NCBI RefSeq assembly: GCF_031326345.1
Contig: NZ_CP133671.1
Span: forward strand, 3,472,001-3,536,000
Reading direction: 5' to 3'
Length of the DNA stretch: 64,000 bases
From: Aureispira sp. CCB-E
GTDB taxonomy: Bacteria; Bacteroidota; Bacteroidia; Chitinophagales; Saprospiraceae
The notes below the pieces were generated by a model that did no database searches, was not told where the DNA came from, and saw only the letters and a list, made by a program, of their open reading frames with translations. The position numbers and the translations under genes are program-made. Positions 9,021 to 18,100 of the stretch are shown piece after piece (positions within the stretch are counted from its first letter, which is position 1; each line of letters opens with the position of its first letter).

Positions 9021-9359
9021 GCCACTCAAAGGAAGGAGCTTGAAGAGTTTAAAAACCTCTGTATCAATTGAGTTGAGCTTATTTGTAATCACACCCCAAT
9101 AGCTAGAATATAGTATACTGAAAAAAGTACCTTTAAAAAAGTGTTTTAGTTTTTGGTAAACCCACCAATTTGTGTAATTTGAGCTGATTTTTTAGGGAGT
9201 ACTTCGAAACTAATTGTTTGCTAAAACCTAGTGGATTGTTTCTATTATTTTAGATTTACTACTGATTATAAAACAGTACTCCATAGATTGTGTTTATTAA
9301 CCTAATTATCGGTTTTATGACTTCAGATTACTGAGGTTTATTTTGTTGGTAATTAAGTT
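9021..9359. other. Intergenic region without recognised genes
   Basis: About 340 AT-rich bases between a terminator and the first module of a repeat cluster. No open frame with protein-like composition and no strong hairpin was recognised. Confidence 0.45.
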
Positions 9360-9420
9360 GATGCGAAGCTTTTTTGTTTTCTATGCAAGACGAAAAAAAT
9401 TACGAAGTATTATTTATTAG
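9360..9420. repeat. Short dispersed hairpin module
   Basis: The sequence runs GATGCGAAGCTTTTTTG...GACGAAAAAAATTACGAAG and then TATTATTTATTAG. Its T-run and A-run arms can pair. The same order (GATGC..., T7G, about 12 bases, CGAAAAAAA, ...GA.GTATTA) is seen at 35370-35430, and a looser copy at about 22708-22757. Confidence 0.6.
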
Positions 9421-9583
9421 TAGTTCGTTGATTTTTTACTTTTTTACCAAAAAAGATAAAAAAGCACATTTATATTAGTTTGATAATCAAAATTTTAACA
9501 TAAAATGCAGCAAGGGTACAACTTGCTGATTATCAAACTAATAAAGTTTAGCTTCGCTGCTACTGCGTGGTTTCAACGAACTA
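9421..9583. repeat. Nested palindromic repeat element, copy A
   Basis: The outer arms are TAGTTCGTTGA (9421-9431) and TCAACGAACTA (9573-9583), a perfect 11-bp inverted repeat. The middle arms are TATTAGTTTGATAATCA (9473-9489) and TGATTATCAAACTAATA (9527-9543), a perfect 17-bp inverted repeat. The inner arms are CAGCAAG (9508-9514) and CTTGCTG (9522-9528). A second copy with the same plan lies at 40429-40568. Copy A has an extra module, AGCTTCGCTGCTACTGCGTGG (9550-9570), inserted before the right outer arm. A further hairpin module related to the one at 2.1 kb, but inverted, lies at about 9689-9717. Confidence 0.88.
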
Positions 9584-9782
9584 TTGATTTATATAAAGTA
9601 TTAATAAAAATAACAAATATCATTTCGCTAGTCTGCTTATCAAGCTAATGAAAGTGCGTTTACGTTTTTTGCTCACTAAGCCTGTTAAGTTGGTTTATGC
9701 TAGTAGTGCAAAAGCCAAAGAGTAGCAGACTATTGATTATTATAACAAGATAAAACTCCTAATCATTTAACAATAAAAAAAA

Positions 9783-11123
9783 ATGCTAGCAGCAGTAATT
9801 ATTACGTTTATCATTGGTTATTTGGCAATCGTTTTCGAACACCCTTTAAAGTTAGATAAAACGGTTCCTGCATTAATAATGGCCGCAATTTGTTGGGCTT
9901 TAGTATCATTGGGACATATCCCACTTCCAGAGGGACACGTAGCCGCTCATGGAGCAGGAGGAGCACATGATTATTACAAAGATGAACTAGGACCAACGCT
10001 TTTACATCATATTGGTAAGACCGCTGAAATTCTTATCTTTTTGATTGGTGCTATGACGATTGTAGAGTTGATTGACTTGCACAAAGGATTTTCGGCTATT
10101 ACAGAGCGTATCAAAACAACAAAGAAATCTACGATGCTTTGGCTGATAACCCCTTTAGCTTTCTTTCTTTCGGCTACTTTAGATAACTTGGCTTGCACAA
10201 TCGTTTTGGTTTCTTTGCTAAGAAAATTAGTGCCAGTAAAAGAGGAGCGTATTTATTTTGTTGGTTTGGCTGTCATTGCTGCCAATGCAGGGGGAGCTTG
10301 GTCTCCAATTGGAGATGTGACAACAACTATGCTCTGGATTAATGATAAAGTTTCTACAACAGGTTTGATTGTTAATATATTAATACCTTCTATTGTGTGT
10401 GCGATTGTGCCCACTTTCTTGATGTCTAGAATGTCTTATATGCAAGGGGCTATTACAATTCCTGATACGCCTGTAGGACAAGCAGAGCAACATACTAAGA
10501 AAGTAAAAGGAAGTGGAATTATGTTGGTTGCAGGTCTATTGGGTTTGGTGTTTGTTCCAATCTTTAAAGTAGTGACGCACTTGCCTCCATATGTAGGTAT
10601 GATGCTTTCATTGGGAGTGGTATGGTTGATTTCTGAATATCTACATCCTGACGAAGATTTTGAAGATAAGCACCATTATTCAGCACACAATGCATTGTCT
10701 AGAATTGAGATGTCAAGTATCTTGTTTTTTCTAGGAATTTTGATGGCTGTTGCAGCATTAGAGTCAATGGGAACTCTAAAAGATTTGGCAGTGTCTATGG
10801 ACAATACGATTCCAAGTAGAGATATAGTAATTGCTGTTTTAGGTTTAGGTTCAGCTTTGATTGATAATGTACCTTTGGTAGCAGCAGCAATGGGAATGTA
10901 TATTGAGCCTATGGATGCTAAATTATGGCATTTCTTGGCGTACTCAGCTGGTACGGGAGGATCTATGTTGATTATTGGTTCTGCGGCAGGTGTAGCAGCA
11001 ATGGGAATGGAGAAAATTGATTTTATGTGGTATTTGAAGAAAATTGCTTGGTTGGCATTTTTTGGCTTTGCAGCAGGGGCAGCAGCGTTTTTGTTGTTGT
11101 ATCCTATTATCAATCCTTCGTAA
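9783..11123 (+). CDS. nhaD: Sodium/proton antiporter NhaD
   Basis: 446 residues forming about 12 hydrophobic segments in the ArsB/NhaD permease superfamily. Family-like features are the first membrane helix with FEHPLKLDKT, the conserved FLIGAMTIVELIDLHKGF, FFLSATLDNLACTIVLVSLLRK, and NAGGAWSPIGDVTTTMLWI, which contains acidic and polar residues of the ion path. A second half has LGSALIDNVPLVAAAMGMY and AGTGGSMLIIGSAAGVAAMG. NhaD exchanges Na+ or Li+ for protons across the inner membrane and helps with salt and pH balance, which fits a marine or brackish lifestyle. The start ATG directly precedes the first membrane segment. A repeat cluster lies upstream. Confidence 0.92.
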   Translation: MLAAVIITFIIGYLAIVFEHPLKLDKTVPALIMAAICWALVSLGHIPLPEGHVAAHGAGGAHDYYKDELGPTLLHHIGKTAEILIFLIGAMTIVELIDLHKGFSAITERIKTTKKSTMLWLITPLAFFLSATLDNLACTIVLVSLLRKLVPVKEERIYFVGLAVIAANAGGAWSPIGDVTTTMLWINDKVSTTGLIVNILIPSIVCAIVPTFLMSRMSYMQGAITIPDTPVGQAEQHTKKVKGSGIMLVAGLLGLVFVPIFKVVTHLPPYVGMMLSLGVVWLISEYLHPDEDFEDKHHYSAHNALSRIEMSSILFFLGILMAVAALESMGTLKDLAVSMDNTIPSRDIVIAVLGLGSALIDNVPLVAAAMGMYIEPMDAKLWHFLAYSAGTGGSMLIIGSAAGVAAMGMEKIDFMWYLKKIAWLAFFGFAAGAAAFLLLYPIINPS

Positions 11124-11225
11124 AAAGAATAAGTCGCTATAGAAATCTTATGGAAATAAGGTGGAAGATGAATAATCAGTAGACGATTATCGATACGAAG
11201 TGCATTTCAAATATTAACATTATAA

Positions 11226-11282
11226 ACAAACAATTCGTCGATTTTATGTGTTGCAAGCATGTGAAATCGACGTGTTGTTTGT
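11226..11282. repeat. Large inverted repeat upstream of ruvX
   Basis: The arms ACAAACAATTCGTCGATTT (11226-11244) and AAATCGACGTGTTGTTTGT (11264-11282) match at 17 of 19 positions around a 19-base centre. The centre itself holds TTGCAAGCATG. It lies about 40 bases before the ruvX start, so it may be an operator, a 5'-UTR structure or a terminator of nhaD, though it lacks a T-tract. Confidence 0.7.
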
Positions 11283-11323
11283 AGTCGTAATTGATGTAAA
11301 TAATCGTTCAAAAAAATAAAAAT

Positions 11324-11734
11324 ATGGCAAGAATTATGGCAATAGATTATGGTATCAAACGAGTAGGTCTGGCAACAACAGATCCTATGCAAATTATAGC
11401 TAGTCCTTTAGATACCATAGCAACAGCTAAGTTGATGTCTTTTTTTGAATCTTATTTGGCAATAGAAGAGGTAGAGTGCATTGTTATTGGTGAGCCGACA
11501 CATAAAGACGGCACTCCAACATATCTAGAAGGGCATATAAGAGGTTTTATCAAGCGGTTTTCGAAGGCATATCCTACCATCAAAATTGAGCGCCAGGATG
11601 AAAATTATACATCCAAAATGGCTAAAGATGTAATTCAAAAAACCGTTAAAAAGAAAAAAGATAGGCAAGACAAAGAATTAGTGGACCAGATTAGTGCTTG
11701 TATTATTTTGCAAGAGTATATGGGGTTTTATTAG
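11324..11734 (+). CDS. ruvX: Putative Holliday junction resolvase / pre-rRNA nuclease RuvX (YqgF)
   Basis: 136 residues, the normal size for the YqgF/RuvX family, with an RNase H-like fold. The N-terminal MARIMAIDYGIKRVGLATTD carries the first catalytic Asp (residue 8) in the DxGxxRxGhAxSD pattern. Then come VECIVIGEPTHKDGTP (second acidic position) and ERQDENYTSKMA, which matches the ERLTT-like block, and a final DQISACIILQEYM containing the C-terminal Asp. The family works in resolution of recombination intermediates and/or maturation of the 16S rRNA 5' end. It is an essential or near-essential housekeeping gene. Confidence 0.93.
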   Translation: MARIMAIDYGIKRVGLATTDPMQIIASPLDTIATAKLMSFFESYLAIEEVECIVIGEPTHKDGTPTYLEGHIRGFIKRFSKAYPTIKIERQDENYTSKMAKDVIQKTVKKKKDRQDKELVDQISACIILQEYMGFY

Positions 11735-11865
11735 TGCGCTAAAAGTATAGATTATTAGGAGGCTTTATTGGACGGTATCATTTTGTGGACTTAAATATTT
11801 CTTAAGACATATCAAAATGTTGGTATAGCTTGCTGCCTGTTGTATTTTAGAACAAAAGTTGTTTT

Positions 11866-11965
11866 ATGAAAATTCATTACTTCGTGGGGAAGTTGTATTG
11901 ATTTGATTATCAAAAAGATGTATTTTGCTGCTCTGTTAAGGAGCTGATAATCAAACTGAAAATCA
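11866..11965. repeat. Modular palindromic repeat, diverged copy
   Basis: The arms TTTGATTATCA (about 11905-11915) and TGATAATCAAA (about 11950-11960) form a perfect 11-bp inverted repeat. They are framed by ATTACTTCGTGG on the left and AATCAACGGAGTA on the right. The same core inverted repeat occurs in the elements at 9.4 and 40.4 kb, and a similar flank in a diverged copy at 35.3 kb. Confidence 0.7.
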
Positions 11966-11999
11966 ACGGAGTATTAAAAAAAATGTAATATAAAAATAA

Positions 12000-14036
12000 A
12001 TGAGCTTTGTATATCCTTGGTTTTTGTGGGCTTTATTGGCAATAGTAATTCCAATCATTATTCATCTTTTTCATTTTAGAAGATTTAAAACTGTTTATTT
12101 TACTAATGTCAAATTTTTAAAGGAGGTAAAAGAACAAACATCTGCTCGCTCTAAGGTTAAGCATTTATTGGTCTTAGCGGCTCGTATTTTGACCATTGCT
12201 TTTCTAGTATTTGCTTTTGCAATGCCTTACATCCCAAGCAAGGGAGGGCAGACAGCAGCGGGTAATAAAGATGTTAGTATCTTTTTTGATAACTCATTTA
12301 GTATGGCGGCAGAAAGTGAAGATGTGCGGTTGCTAGAAAAAGCTAGAAGTAGGGTAGAGGAAATTGTATCTGCTTACAGTGTCGATGATCGAATTCAAAT
12401 TTTGACAGCAGATTTTGAAGGTAGAGATCAACGCTTGTTGAGCAAAGAAGATGCTTTGACACGATTGAACGAGGTGGAAATTACGTACAATGTTCGCAAC
12501 TTATCGAAGGTGTTGGCTCGTCAAAAACAAGCAGTGAACGGAGGAAAGAATAAAAATAAGGAAATTTATATTGTTTCAGATTTTCAGAAAAATATTACGG
12601 ATTTAGAGCGTTATGAAGACACAACAATCAATTTGAACTTAGTGCCTTTACAATCGGTTCAAAACCAAAATGTAGCGATTGATACAGCTTGGTTTCAATC
12701 GCCTGTCCAAAGCTTAAATCAGCCCAATCCACTGGTTGTAAAAGTTCGAAATTTGAGCGATAAAGAAATTCCAAATGTACGTATGAGCTTGTTTATAGAC
12801 AATCAAACTCGTCCTATCGGAACCTTAACAATTCCCGCTCAAACTTCTGTTTATGATACCATTGATATTCCCGTTTTGCGTACAGGGTGGTATGAAGCTA
12901 AATTGAATATCACAGATTTTCCAATAGAGTTTGACAACGATTATTATTTTACCTTTAATGTCGATGAGCAAGTTGATATTTTACAAATTCATGGAGGCTC
13001 GCCCAACCGTTTTGTATCGGCTACATTTAAAGATAACGAGTATTTTAAAGCAACTGCTCAAAATGCAGGTCAACTGAATTATTCGGATTTCCCCAATTAT
13101 GATTTGGTGATCTTAGATGAGTTATTAACGATTCCTTCAGGATTGATTAGCGAATTAAAAAACTATGTGACAAATGGAGGAAATGTTGTTGTTTTTCCGC
13201 ACCACGAAGCTAATCTAAACGATTATAATAATTTAACAAGGCAGTTCAATGCCAACAGTTATGGTACTTTAGATACTCGTGAGCGAAAGGTTTCATTTAT
13301 TAATTTTGAGGAATTTATTTTTAATGATGTCTTTGAAGAACGACGCAGTAACTTAAAATTGCCAATAACACAAGCGAATTTTAAAATTACCAAAAAGGCA
13401 TCTACAGGAGAGGAGGTAATCTTGAGATATAGAGATGGTGGTACGTTTGTGGGGAAATACCGAAAAGGCAAAGGACATCTGTTTCTCTGTGCTGCTCCTC
13501 TTGGCTTGGACTATTCTGATTTTGTCAAAAATGGAGAAATTTTTGTCCCAATGTTGTATAAAATGGCTTTATCGGCTACTAGCGAAGATAAAGTAGCCTA
13601 TATAATCGGCAAGGATGAAGTTTTGGAAACGGATAACCGTGCTTCTTCTTCAGAACTAGTATATAAAATGAAGGGCAAGCAGGGCGAATTTATTCCCGAA
13701 CAGCGTCCTATGGGTAGTCGTGTGTCTTTAGGAATGAACAATCAAATTCGTTCGGCTGGTTTCTATGATTTATTCCTAAAGGAGGGAGAGGTCTTAGATA
13801 AGTTTGGGTTTAATTATGATCGAAAAGAATCCTTTTTATCATTTTATAACCAAGATGAATTAGGCGGTTTAGTAGGAGATCAAGTGGCGATTATAGAGGG
13901 GACTAATGTAACAGATTTTACTGAAATTATAGCTACCCAAAGCAAAGGAACAGCTTTGTGGAAATGGTGTTTGATTTTAGCCCTAATTTTTCTGGCAATC
14001 GAAACCGTTTTGTTGCGGTTGTGGAAAGTAAAGTAA
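12000..14036 (+). CDS. BatA/vWA-domain membrane protein
   Basis: 678 residues. The N-terminal about 80 residues match the aerotolerance (BatA) N-terminal module: a membrane segment in MSFVYPWFLWALLAIVIPII, the block HLFHFRRFKTVYFTNVKFL, and a second membrane segment near residues 58-78. A von Willebrand A domain follows (about 90-230), with a MIDAS-like DNSFSM after SIFF and a later EIYIVSDFQ strand. The middle is beta-rich and contains a glutamine-amidotransferase-like region (YDLVILDELL...GGNVVVFP). A final membrane helix lies at 652-672 before LWKVK. The large domain is probably periplasmic. Function is unknown; such proteins accompany MoxR-type ATPases elsewhere, but no MoxR gene lies here. 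Confidence 0.85.
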   Translation: MSFVYPWFLWALLAIVIPIIIHLFHFRRFKTVYFTNVKFLKEVKEQTSARSKVKHLLVLAARILTIAFLVFAFAMPYIPSKGGQTAAGNKDVSIFFDNSFSMAAESEDVRLLEKARSRVEEIVSAYSVDDRIQILTADFEGRDQRLLSKEDALTRLNEVEITYNVRNLSKVLARQKQAVNGGKNKNKEIYIVSDFQKNITDLERYEDTTINLNLVPLQSVQNQNVAIDTAWFQSPVQSLNQPNPLVVKVRNLSDKEIPNVRMSLFIDNQTRPIGTLTIPAQTSVYDTIDIPVLRTGWYEAKLNITDFPIEFDNDYYFTFNVDEQVDILQIHGGSPNRFVSATFKDNEYFKATAQNAGQLNYSDFPNYDLVILDELLTIPSGLISELKNYVTNGGNVVVFPHHEANLNDYNNLTRQFNANSYGTLDTRERKVSFINFEEFIFNDVFEERRSNLKLPITQANFKITKKASTGEEVILRYRDGGTFVGKYRKGKGHLFLCAAPLGLDYSDFVKNGEIFVPMLYKMALSATSEDKVAYIIGKDEVLETDNRASSSELVYKMKGKQGEFIPEQRPMGSRVSLGMNNQIRSAGFYDLFLKEGEVLDKFGFNYDRKESFLSFYNQDELGGLVGDQVAIIEGTNVTDFTEIIATQSKGTALWKWCLILALIFLAIETVLLRLWKVK

Positions 14037-14103
14037 GAATGTCCTTTTATGGATTCGGAAAGTACATCAAGGGAGTATATAATACTAAAACAAGTCTAAA
14101 AAA

Positions 14104-14502
14104 ATGCCTACAAAAATTAGCCGCCAAGCACTAGAAAAAGTGTATGAAAATAGCTTGGAACCTTTTTTTAAAGGATTAATAAAGATGGCGAAAGAATTTG
14201 ATAACTTATTTGCTAGTGTCGAATTTCCTGAAATTAGTTTGCAGTTATTGGATAGCTTGGACAGTACTTTATATTATTCTTGGCAAGAGTTTGTGATTGA
14301 ACAAAACTTAGGGTTTGAACTGGAAGTATCCATTCATTTTAATCGACTTAGTTATGTGTTAGAATGGGAGGTAAAGGATAGTCATTATCATAAAAGAATA
14401 GAAAAAGATTACGATAGCTTCTTTTCTACTGTAGAGCAATTGGATTATATCAATGAGCTAGGGCGATTTATTATAGACCAAGTAAAAGAGCAATACAAGT
14501 AA
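14104..14502 (+). CDS. Conserved-looking hypothetical protein
   Basis: 132 residues, soluble, with no signal peptide and no motif I recognise. It is helical at both ends and has a strand-rich middle (LGFELEVSIHFNRLSYVLEWEV). It starts with ATG after an A-rich leader, 67 bases after the BatA-type gene. It is followed 23 bases later by the alpha/beta hydrolase, so the three genes on the plus strand may form a transcript. Codon and amino-acid use resemble the neighbours, which supports a real gene. Confidence 0.65.
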   Translation: MPTKISRQALEKVYENSLEPFFKGLIKMAKEFDNLFASVEFPEISLQLLDSLDSTLYYSWQEFVIEQNLGFELEVSIHFNRLSYVLEWEVKDSHYHKRIEKDYDSFFSTVEQLDYINELGRFIIDQVKEQYK

Positions 14503-14525
14503 ATTTCCCTAAAAAAACAAGCAAA

Positions 14526-15353
14526 GTGCCTTTCTTAGAATACAAAGAACACCAAGTTTATTATCACCAATATGGAGATGGTGATAAAGTATTAATTGCA
14601 TTGCATGGGTTTGCAGATAATGGAGATTTGTTCAAGGATATTGCTCTTAAGGTGTGGTCAAACGACTATACTACCTTGGCTATTGATCTTCCTTTTCATG
14701 GTCAGAAAACAAGTTGGAAGGAAGATATTTATAAACCCGAGGATATTGCCCACATCGTTTTGTTGTTATTGCAGCAATTTAAAGTAGAATCTTGCACTAT
14801 GGCTTGTCATAGCATGGGGGGAAGAATCATTTGGGGGATTTTGCCTTTATTGGCAAAGCAAATAGAGGAAATCTATTTTTTTGCTCCCGCAGGTTTTCAA
14901 TACACATTCACAGCAAGCCGTCTTTGGTGCCCTATGTGGTTTAGAAAGCGAGCTAGAAACCATTTTGAAACCTCGGAGGGAATTTTGAGATTTTTTGAAG
15001 TGACGCACCGCTTGAAATTAATGAACCGAGCGACTTACTTGGTGTTCAAACAACAATTGGATTTACCTAGACGGCGAGCAAGAATGCTAAAGACGTGGAT
15101 GGCGATGTATTATTTCCCTATGAAGGCTAGTATGGCACATTTAAAATTACTCAATCAATACCAAGTTAAGACCTATTTTTTTTATGGAAAAAAGGATCGA
15201 ATTACACCTGCAACACATGCCCAAAAATTTTTAAAGCAACTAGATGAAACTGAATTGCTTGTGTTTAAAGGAAATCATTTCTTTGTGCGAGAGAAATTAG
15301 CCCAACCTTTAAAGTCTTGGTATGAAAGAACCCAACAAGGTCGCTTGCAATAG
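14526..15353 (+). CDS. Alpha/beta hydrolase
   Basis: 275 residues with the alpha/beta-hydrolase fold. The oxyanion-hole motif LHGFADNG is near residue 28. The nucleophile elbow is CHSMGG (GHSMGG-like with Cys replacing the first Gly; the Ser is at about residue 96). The acid is in FYGKKDRITP (Asp, about residue 220), and the catalytic histidine lies in GNHFFVREK (about residue 243). The start is a GTG at 14526, the only start before the first strand MPFLEYKEHQVYYHQYG. The cap region between the nucleophile and the acid is rich in basic and aromatic residues (RLWCPMWFRKRARNHFE). Substrate is unknown. Confidence 0.87.
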   Translation: MPFLEYKEHQVYYHQYGDGDKVLIALHGFADNGDLFKDIALKVWSNDYTTLAIDLPFHGQKTSWKEDIYKPEDIAHIVLLLLQQFKVESCTMACHSMGGRIIWGILPLLAKQIEEIYFFAPAGFQYTFTASRLWCPMWFRKRARNHFETSEGILRFFEVTHRLKLMNRATYLVFKQQLDLPRRRARMLKTWMAMYYFPMKASMAHLKLLNQYQVKTYFFYGKKDRITPATHAQKFLKQLDETELLVFKGNHFFVREKLAQPLKSWYERTQQGRLQ

Positions 15354-15439
15354 GATTGTTGGTAATTTTTAGATTATTTTGATGAATTAGAGTAGTTAAT
15401 TAATAACTTAGCAGCCTAAAAATTATTTTCTTTAGTGTG

Positions 15440-15520
15440 TGTATTTATTGATACTTCTTGGGGAAATCGTATCAATTTAGTTGTGTGAGCTTGTGGCAAA
15501 CTAAGGAGGCGATAGTGTCC
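15440..15520. repeat. Weak copy of the modular intergenic repeat
   Basis: GGGGAAATCGTATCAATTTAGTTGTGTGAGCTT resembles the TGGAAAATCGTATTAGTTTACTTCGTGAGCGCTT strand at 45.3 kb, with several changes (compared as short blocks). The copy lies in the 240-base gap before the GtrA gene, where no other feature is seen. Confidence 0.4.
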
Positions 15521-15593
15521 TCATAAGAGCAGTGAGCCATCAGGACTAAAAGTAATCCATGAAGTATTAATTCATAATATTCCCCCAAAAATC

Positions 15594-16073
15594 ATGACTT
15601 CTTTTTTACTCCGAATTATTGACCTTGGTTATTTTATTTTTAAACCATTTATTCCGCTTAAAACCTATCGATATGCTGTTTGTGGTGGAGGAAACTTAGT
15701 ACTAGATACGATTTTGTATTTTGTAGTTTTTCATTTTGTACTAAACAAACAAAATTTAGATTTGTACTTTATTGTATTAAGTGCTCATATCGCTTCCTTA
15801 TTTTTTGTTTTTCCCATCACTTTCTGTATTGGCTTTCTGCTAAATCGTTTTATTGTTTTTCCTGAATCGAATTTACCGATGAGGACACAATTTGTTAGGT
15901 ACTTCATTGCAGGGATGATTACATTATTAATCAGTTACCTTTCGATGAAAATTTTGGTAGACTTAATTGGTTTTTACCCAACACCATCCAAAATTCTAAC
16001 GACTGTTATTGCTGTATTGTTTAGTTATATGATGCAAACTAAATTTAGCTTTAAAGTACAAGATGTAAACTAA
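15594..16073 (+). CDS. GtrA family membrane protein
   Basis: 159 residues with four membrane segments. It has the GtrA-type opening YRYAVCGGGNLVLDTILYFVV, then helix two near residues 55-80, and after NRFIVFPES a third and a fourth helix (about 100-120 and 130-150) ending LFSYMMQTKFSFK. The GxGNxxxD and NRxxVF signatures are characteristic. GtrA proteins are thought to move or anchor lipid-linked sugars (for example bactoprenol-glucose) in cell-surface polysaccharide modification. There is no glycosyltransferase next to it in the window. Confidence 0.88.
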   Translation: MTSFLLRIIDLGYFIFKPFIPLKTYRYAVCGGGNLVLDTILYFVVFHFVLNKQNLDLYFIVLSAHIASLFFVFPITFCIGFLLNRFIVFPESNLPMRTQFVRYFIAGMITLLISYLSMKILVDLIGFYPTPSKILTTVIAVLFSYMMQTKFSFKVQDVN

Positions 16074-16392
16074 TATTTGTTTGAATGTTCTCATTCATAA
16101 AATTTAATAAGGTTAATTTTAAGTATTTGATTATTAGTATTTTGTATTAATAAAAAATAGCTTTTTATTAAAAAAACTAAAAAATAGCAGACGACTACTT
16201 GTGTAAACGGTCAAAAATTCAGAACTTGTTTGAGTTAATGCCTATTTTAAGATACTTATGTATTGTTGACTTAGCGGCAAGTTGCTCGAAGTCTTTAAAT
16301 GTTACCCAAGGTGTTGATTCCGTCCTACTTACGTTTAATAACTCACTAACAGACATTCGCTAAGCAATGTCGACCATTAACCAAAAAAAAAT
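16074..16392. other. Intergenic region without recognised genes
   Basis: About 320 bases before the dipeptidase-like gene. GTTGACTTAGCG (16265-16276) is partly complementary to CGCTAAGCAATGTCGAC (16359-16375), which could form a long-range stem just before the start codon. Nothing else was recognised. Confidence 0.4.
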
Positions 16393-18003
16393 ATGTTTGC
16401 AGATTTGCATTGTCATGCGCACATGCGCTCCTATCTATGCTTGCACCAGAAACGTAGCAAGTACGAAAAAAAAGGAATGTATCACCCCTGGACAGTTGTT
16501 GCAACCAATATGTCTCGTCTAAAAAATGTTGACCGAGCGGCTGGATATAGCCAATCCGATTTGGTGACGCTTTGGAATGGTGGGGCTCGTTTAGTTTGGA
16601 ATGCTTTGTATCCTATCGAAAAAGGTTTTTTTAAGACCCCCACCAAACCAACGGGAGGGAAACATCAAATGCTTCGCCGTATTGCAAGGGTCGCAACACA
16701 CCACAAAGCACCTTTGCGAACCTTAATGCAACATCTAACGATGCGAATTCCTACTGCTATGATTCGATATGTAACATCAAAGGAGTACGATTATTGGGAA
16801 TTTCTGCAAGAAGAATATGCTTATATCTGTAGCAAATCAGGTGTTAAAACAAAAAACGAAATTTATACTTTGGGTGTTGCTCGTAAAGCTTTTGAAAATA
16901 GCGAACGACGGAGAACAAAATATCCAGCGTATTATGATGCTGAAGGAACGTATGCAATTCCTAAAAACCGATTGGAGGCAGCCGAAATCGCAAAAGAGAA
17001 AGATGAAGTTATTATGATGGCGTTATCCATCGAAGGAGCGCATGTTTTTGGTGCTGAAACGGAGTCTGAACAAACGGTTTTGGATCGAGTTGATTTTATT
17101 AAAAGAGAATGGGAACATCCGTTGTTTTTTATTACCTATTCGCATCATTTTAACAATGGCTTGTGTGGTCATGCCCATAGCTTGCCAGAAGTAGCGGCTT
17201 ATGTTTTGAATCAGGATAGCTTAATGGGAGAAGGTTTTACGGATTTGGGCTGGAAAGTTATTCGGAAATTATTGTCTGTTGATGCTGATAATAACCCTGC
17301 ACCTGAAGAGGGGTATCGAATATTAATTGATTTGAAGCACATGAGCCCTAAAGGACGAAAAGAATATTATGAATATTTAATTCGCCCTTGTATGGAAAAA
17401 GGGGATACCATTCCATTAATTGCTAGTCATTGTTCTTATGCCGCTCGAAAAACATTGCAAGAAATTATTGATGTACAGGAGGATGAAGACGATACTTTTC
17501 GAGTCAAAACTGATGAAGGACCTTTTTATGCGTGGGGAATCAATTTGTGTGATGAAGATATTTATATGATTCATGCAACAGGCGGTTTGTTTGGGCTTTC
17601 TTTTGATAAGCGAATGTTAGGTGTTTCATCTAAAAAACGAGAGGAGAGGGAGGAGCAAATCAATAATATCGATGCCATGTGGAATAACATCAAAGCAGTA
17701 CTTCGGGTTATTTATAACGATACTAGTTTGTTGGCAGCAGAGAAGCAAAAAGCTTGGGATATGTTGGCAATAGGAACAGACTTCGATGGTTATATTGATC
17801 CTATTAGTACCTATAAAACGGCTATAGAGTTGAACCAGTTTAAAGCAGATTTATTGGCTAAGATAAAAGAAGAAGCTGCCAAAGAAAATCCATTAGAATG
17901 TGTGGCACATTTTAACGATGCATTTACGCCAGAATTAGTCGTAGACAAAATTTGCTATAACAATGCTTTAGAATTTACATTAAAGCATTATCCTCAAAAA
18001 TAG
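16393..18003 (+). CDS. Peptidase M19 (membrane dipeptidase)-like amidohydrolase
   Basis: 536 residues of the amidohydrolase TIM-barrel type, most similar in motif order to M19 renal dipeptidases. It has the metal-binding DLHCHAHMRSY at residues 4-14, ALSIEGAHVFG (bridging Glu), LIDLKHMSPKGR (His), PLIASHCSYAA (His), and IGTDFDGYIDP (catalytic Asp). It is about 150 residues longer than usual M19 enzymes, with a basic insertion after residue 40. No signal peptide is visible, so it is probably cytoplasmic. Family members hydrolyse dipeptides, often with D-residues; the substrate here is unknown. Confidence 0.8.
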   Translation: MFADLHCHAHMRSYLCLHQKRSKYEKKGMYHPWTVVATNMSRLKNVDRAAGYSQSDLVTLWNGGARLVWNALYPIEKGFFKTPTKPTGGKHQMLRRIARVATHHKAPLRTLMQHLTMRIPTAMIRYVTSKEYDYWEFLQEEYAYICSKSGVKTKNEIYTLGVARKAFENSERRRTKYPAYYDAEGTYAIPKNRLEAAEIAKEKDEVIMMALSIEGAHVFGAETESEQTVLDRVDFIKREWEHPLFFITYSHHFNNGLCGHAHSLPEVAAYVLNQDSLMGEGFTDLGWKVIRKLLSVDADNNPAPEEGYRILIDLKHMSPKGRKEYYEYLIRPCMEKGDTIPLIASHCSYAARKTLQEIIDVQEDEDDTFRVKTDEGPFYAWGINLCDEDIYMIHATGGLFGLSFDKRMLGVSSKKREEREEQINNIDAMWNNIKAVLRVIYNDTSLLAAEKQKAWDMLAIGTDFDGYIDPISTYKTAIELNQFKADLLAKIKEEAAKENPLECVAHFNDAFTPELVVDKICYNNALEFTLKHYPQK

Positions 18004-18017
18004 AAATCAAAAATTGT

Positions 18018-18066
18018 GTTTGAAAGTTTGAAAATATAAATAATATGTATTCTCAAACTTTCAAAC
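18018..18066. terminator. Bidirectional hairpin between convergent genes
   Basis: A perfect 14-bp stem, GTTTGAAAGTTTGA (18018-18031) with TCAAACTTTCAAAC (18053-18066), has a 21-base loop. It sits between the ends of the M19-like gene and fbp. T-tracts are weak, so termination is inferred from position. Confidence 0.6.
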
Positions 18067-18100
18067 TATACAATTGTCCCTATTTATTATGTTTATTCTT

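Noticed and set aside
9421-9583. Insertion sequence or MITE with terminal repeats
   Set aside because: There is no transposase, and no target-site duplication was seen around the outer arms; the modular decay fits a repeat family better than an insertion element.
10676-11113. 145-residue open frame antisense to nhaD
   Set aside because: It is the reverse of a well-supported membrane protein gene; its Ala/Ile/Lys composition is a product of the antisense frame.
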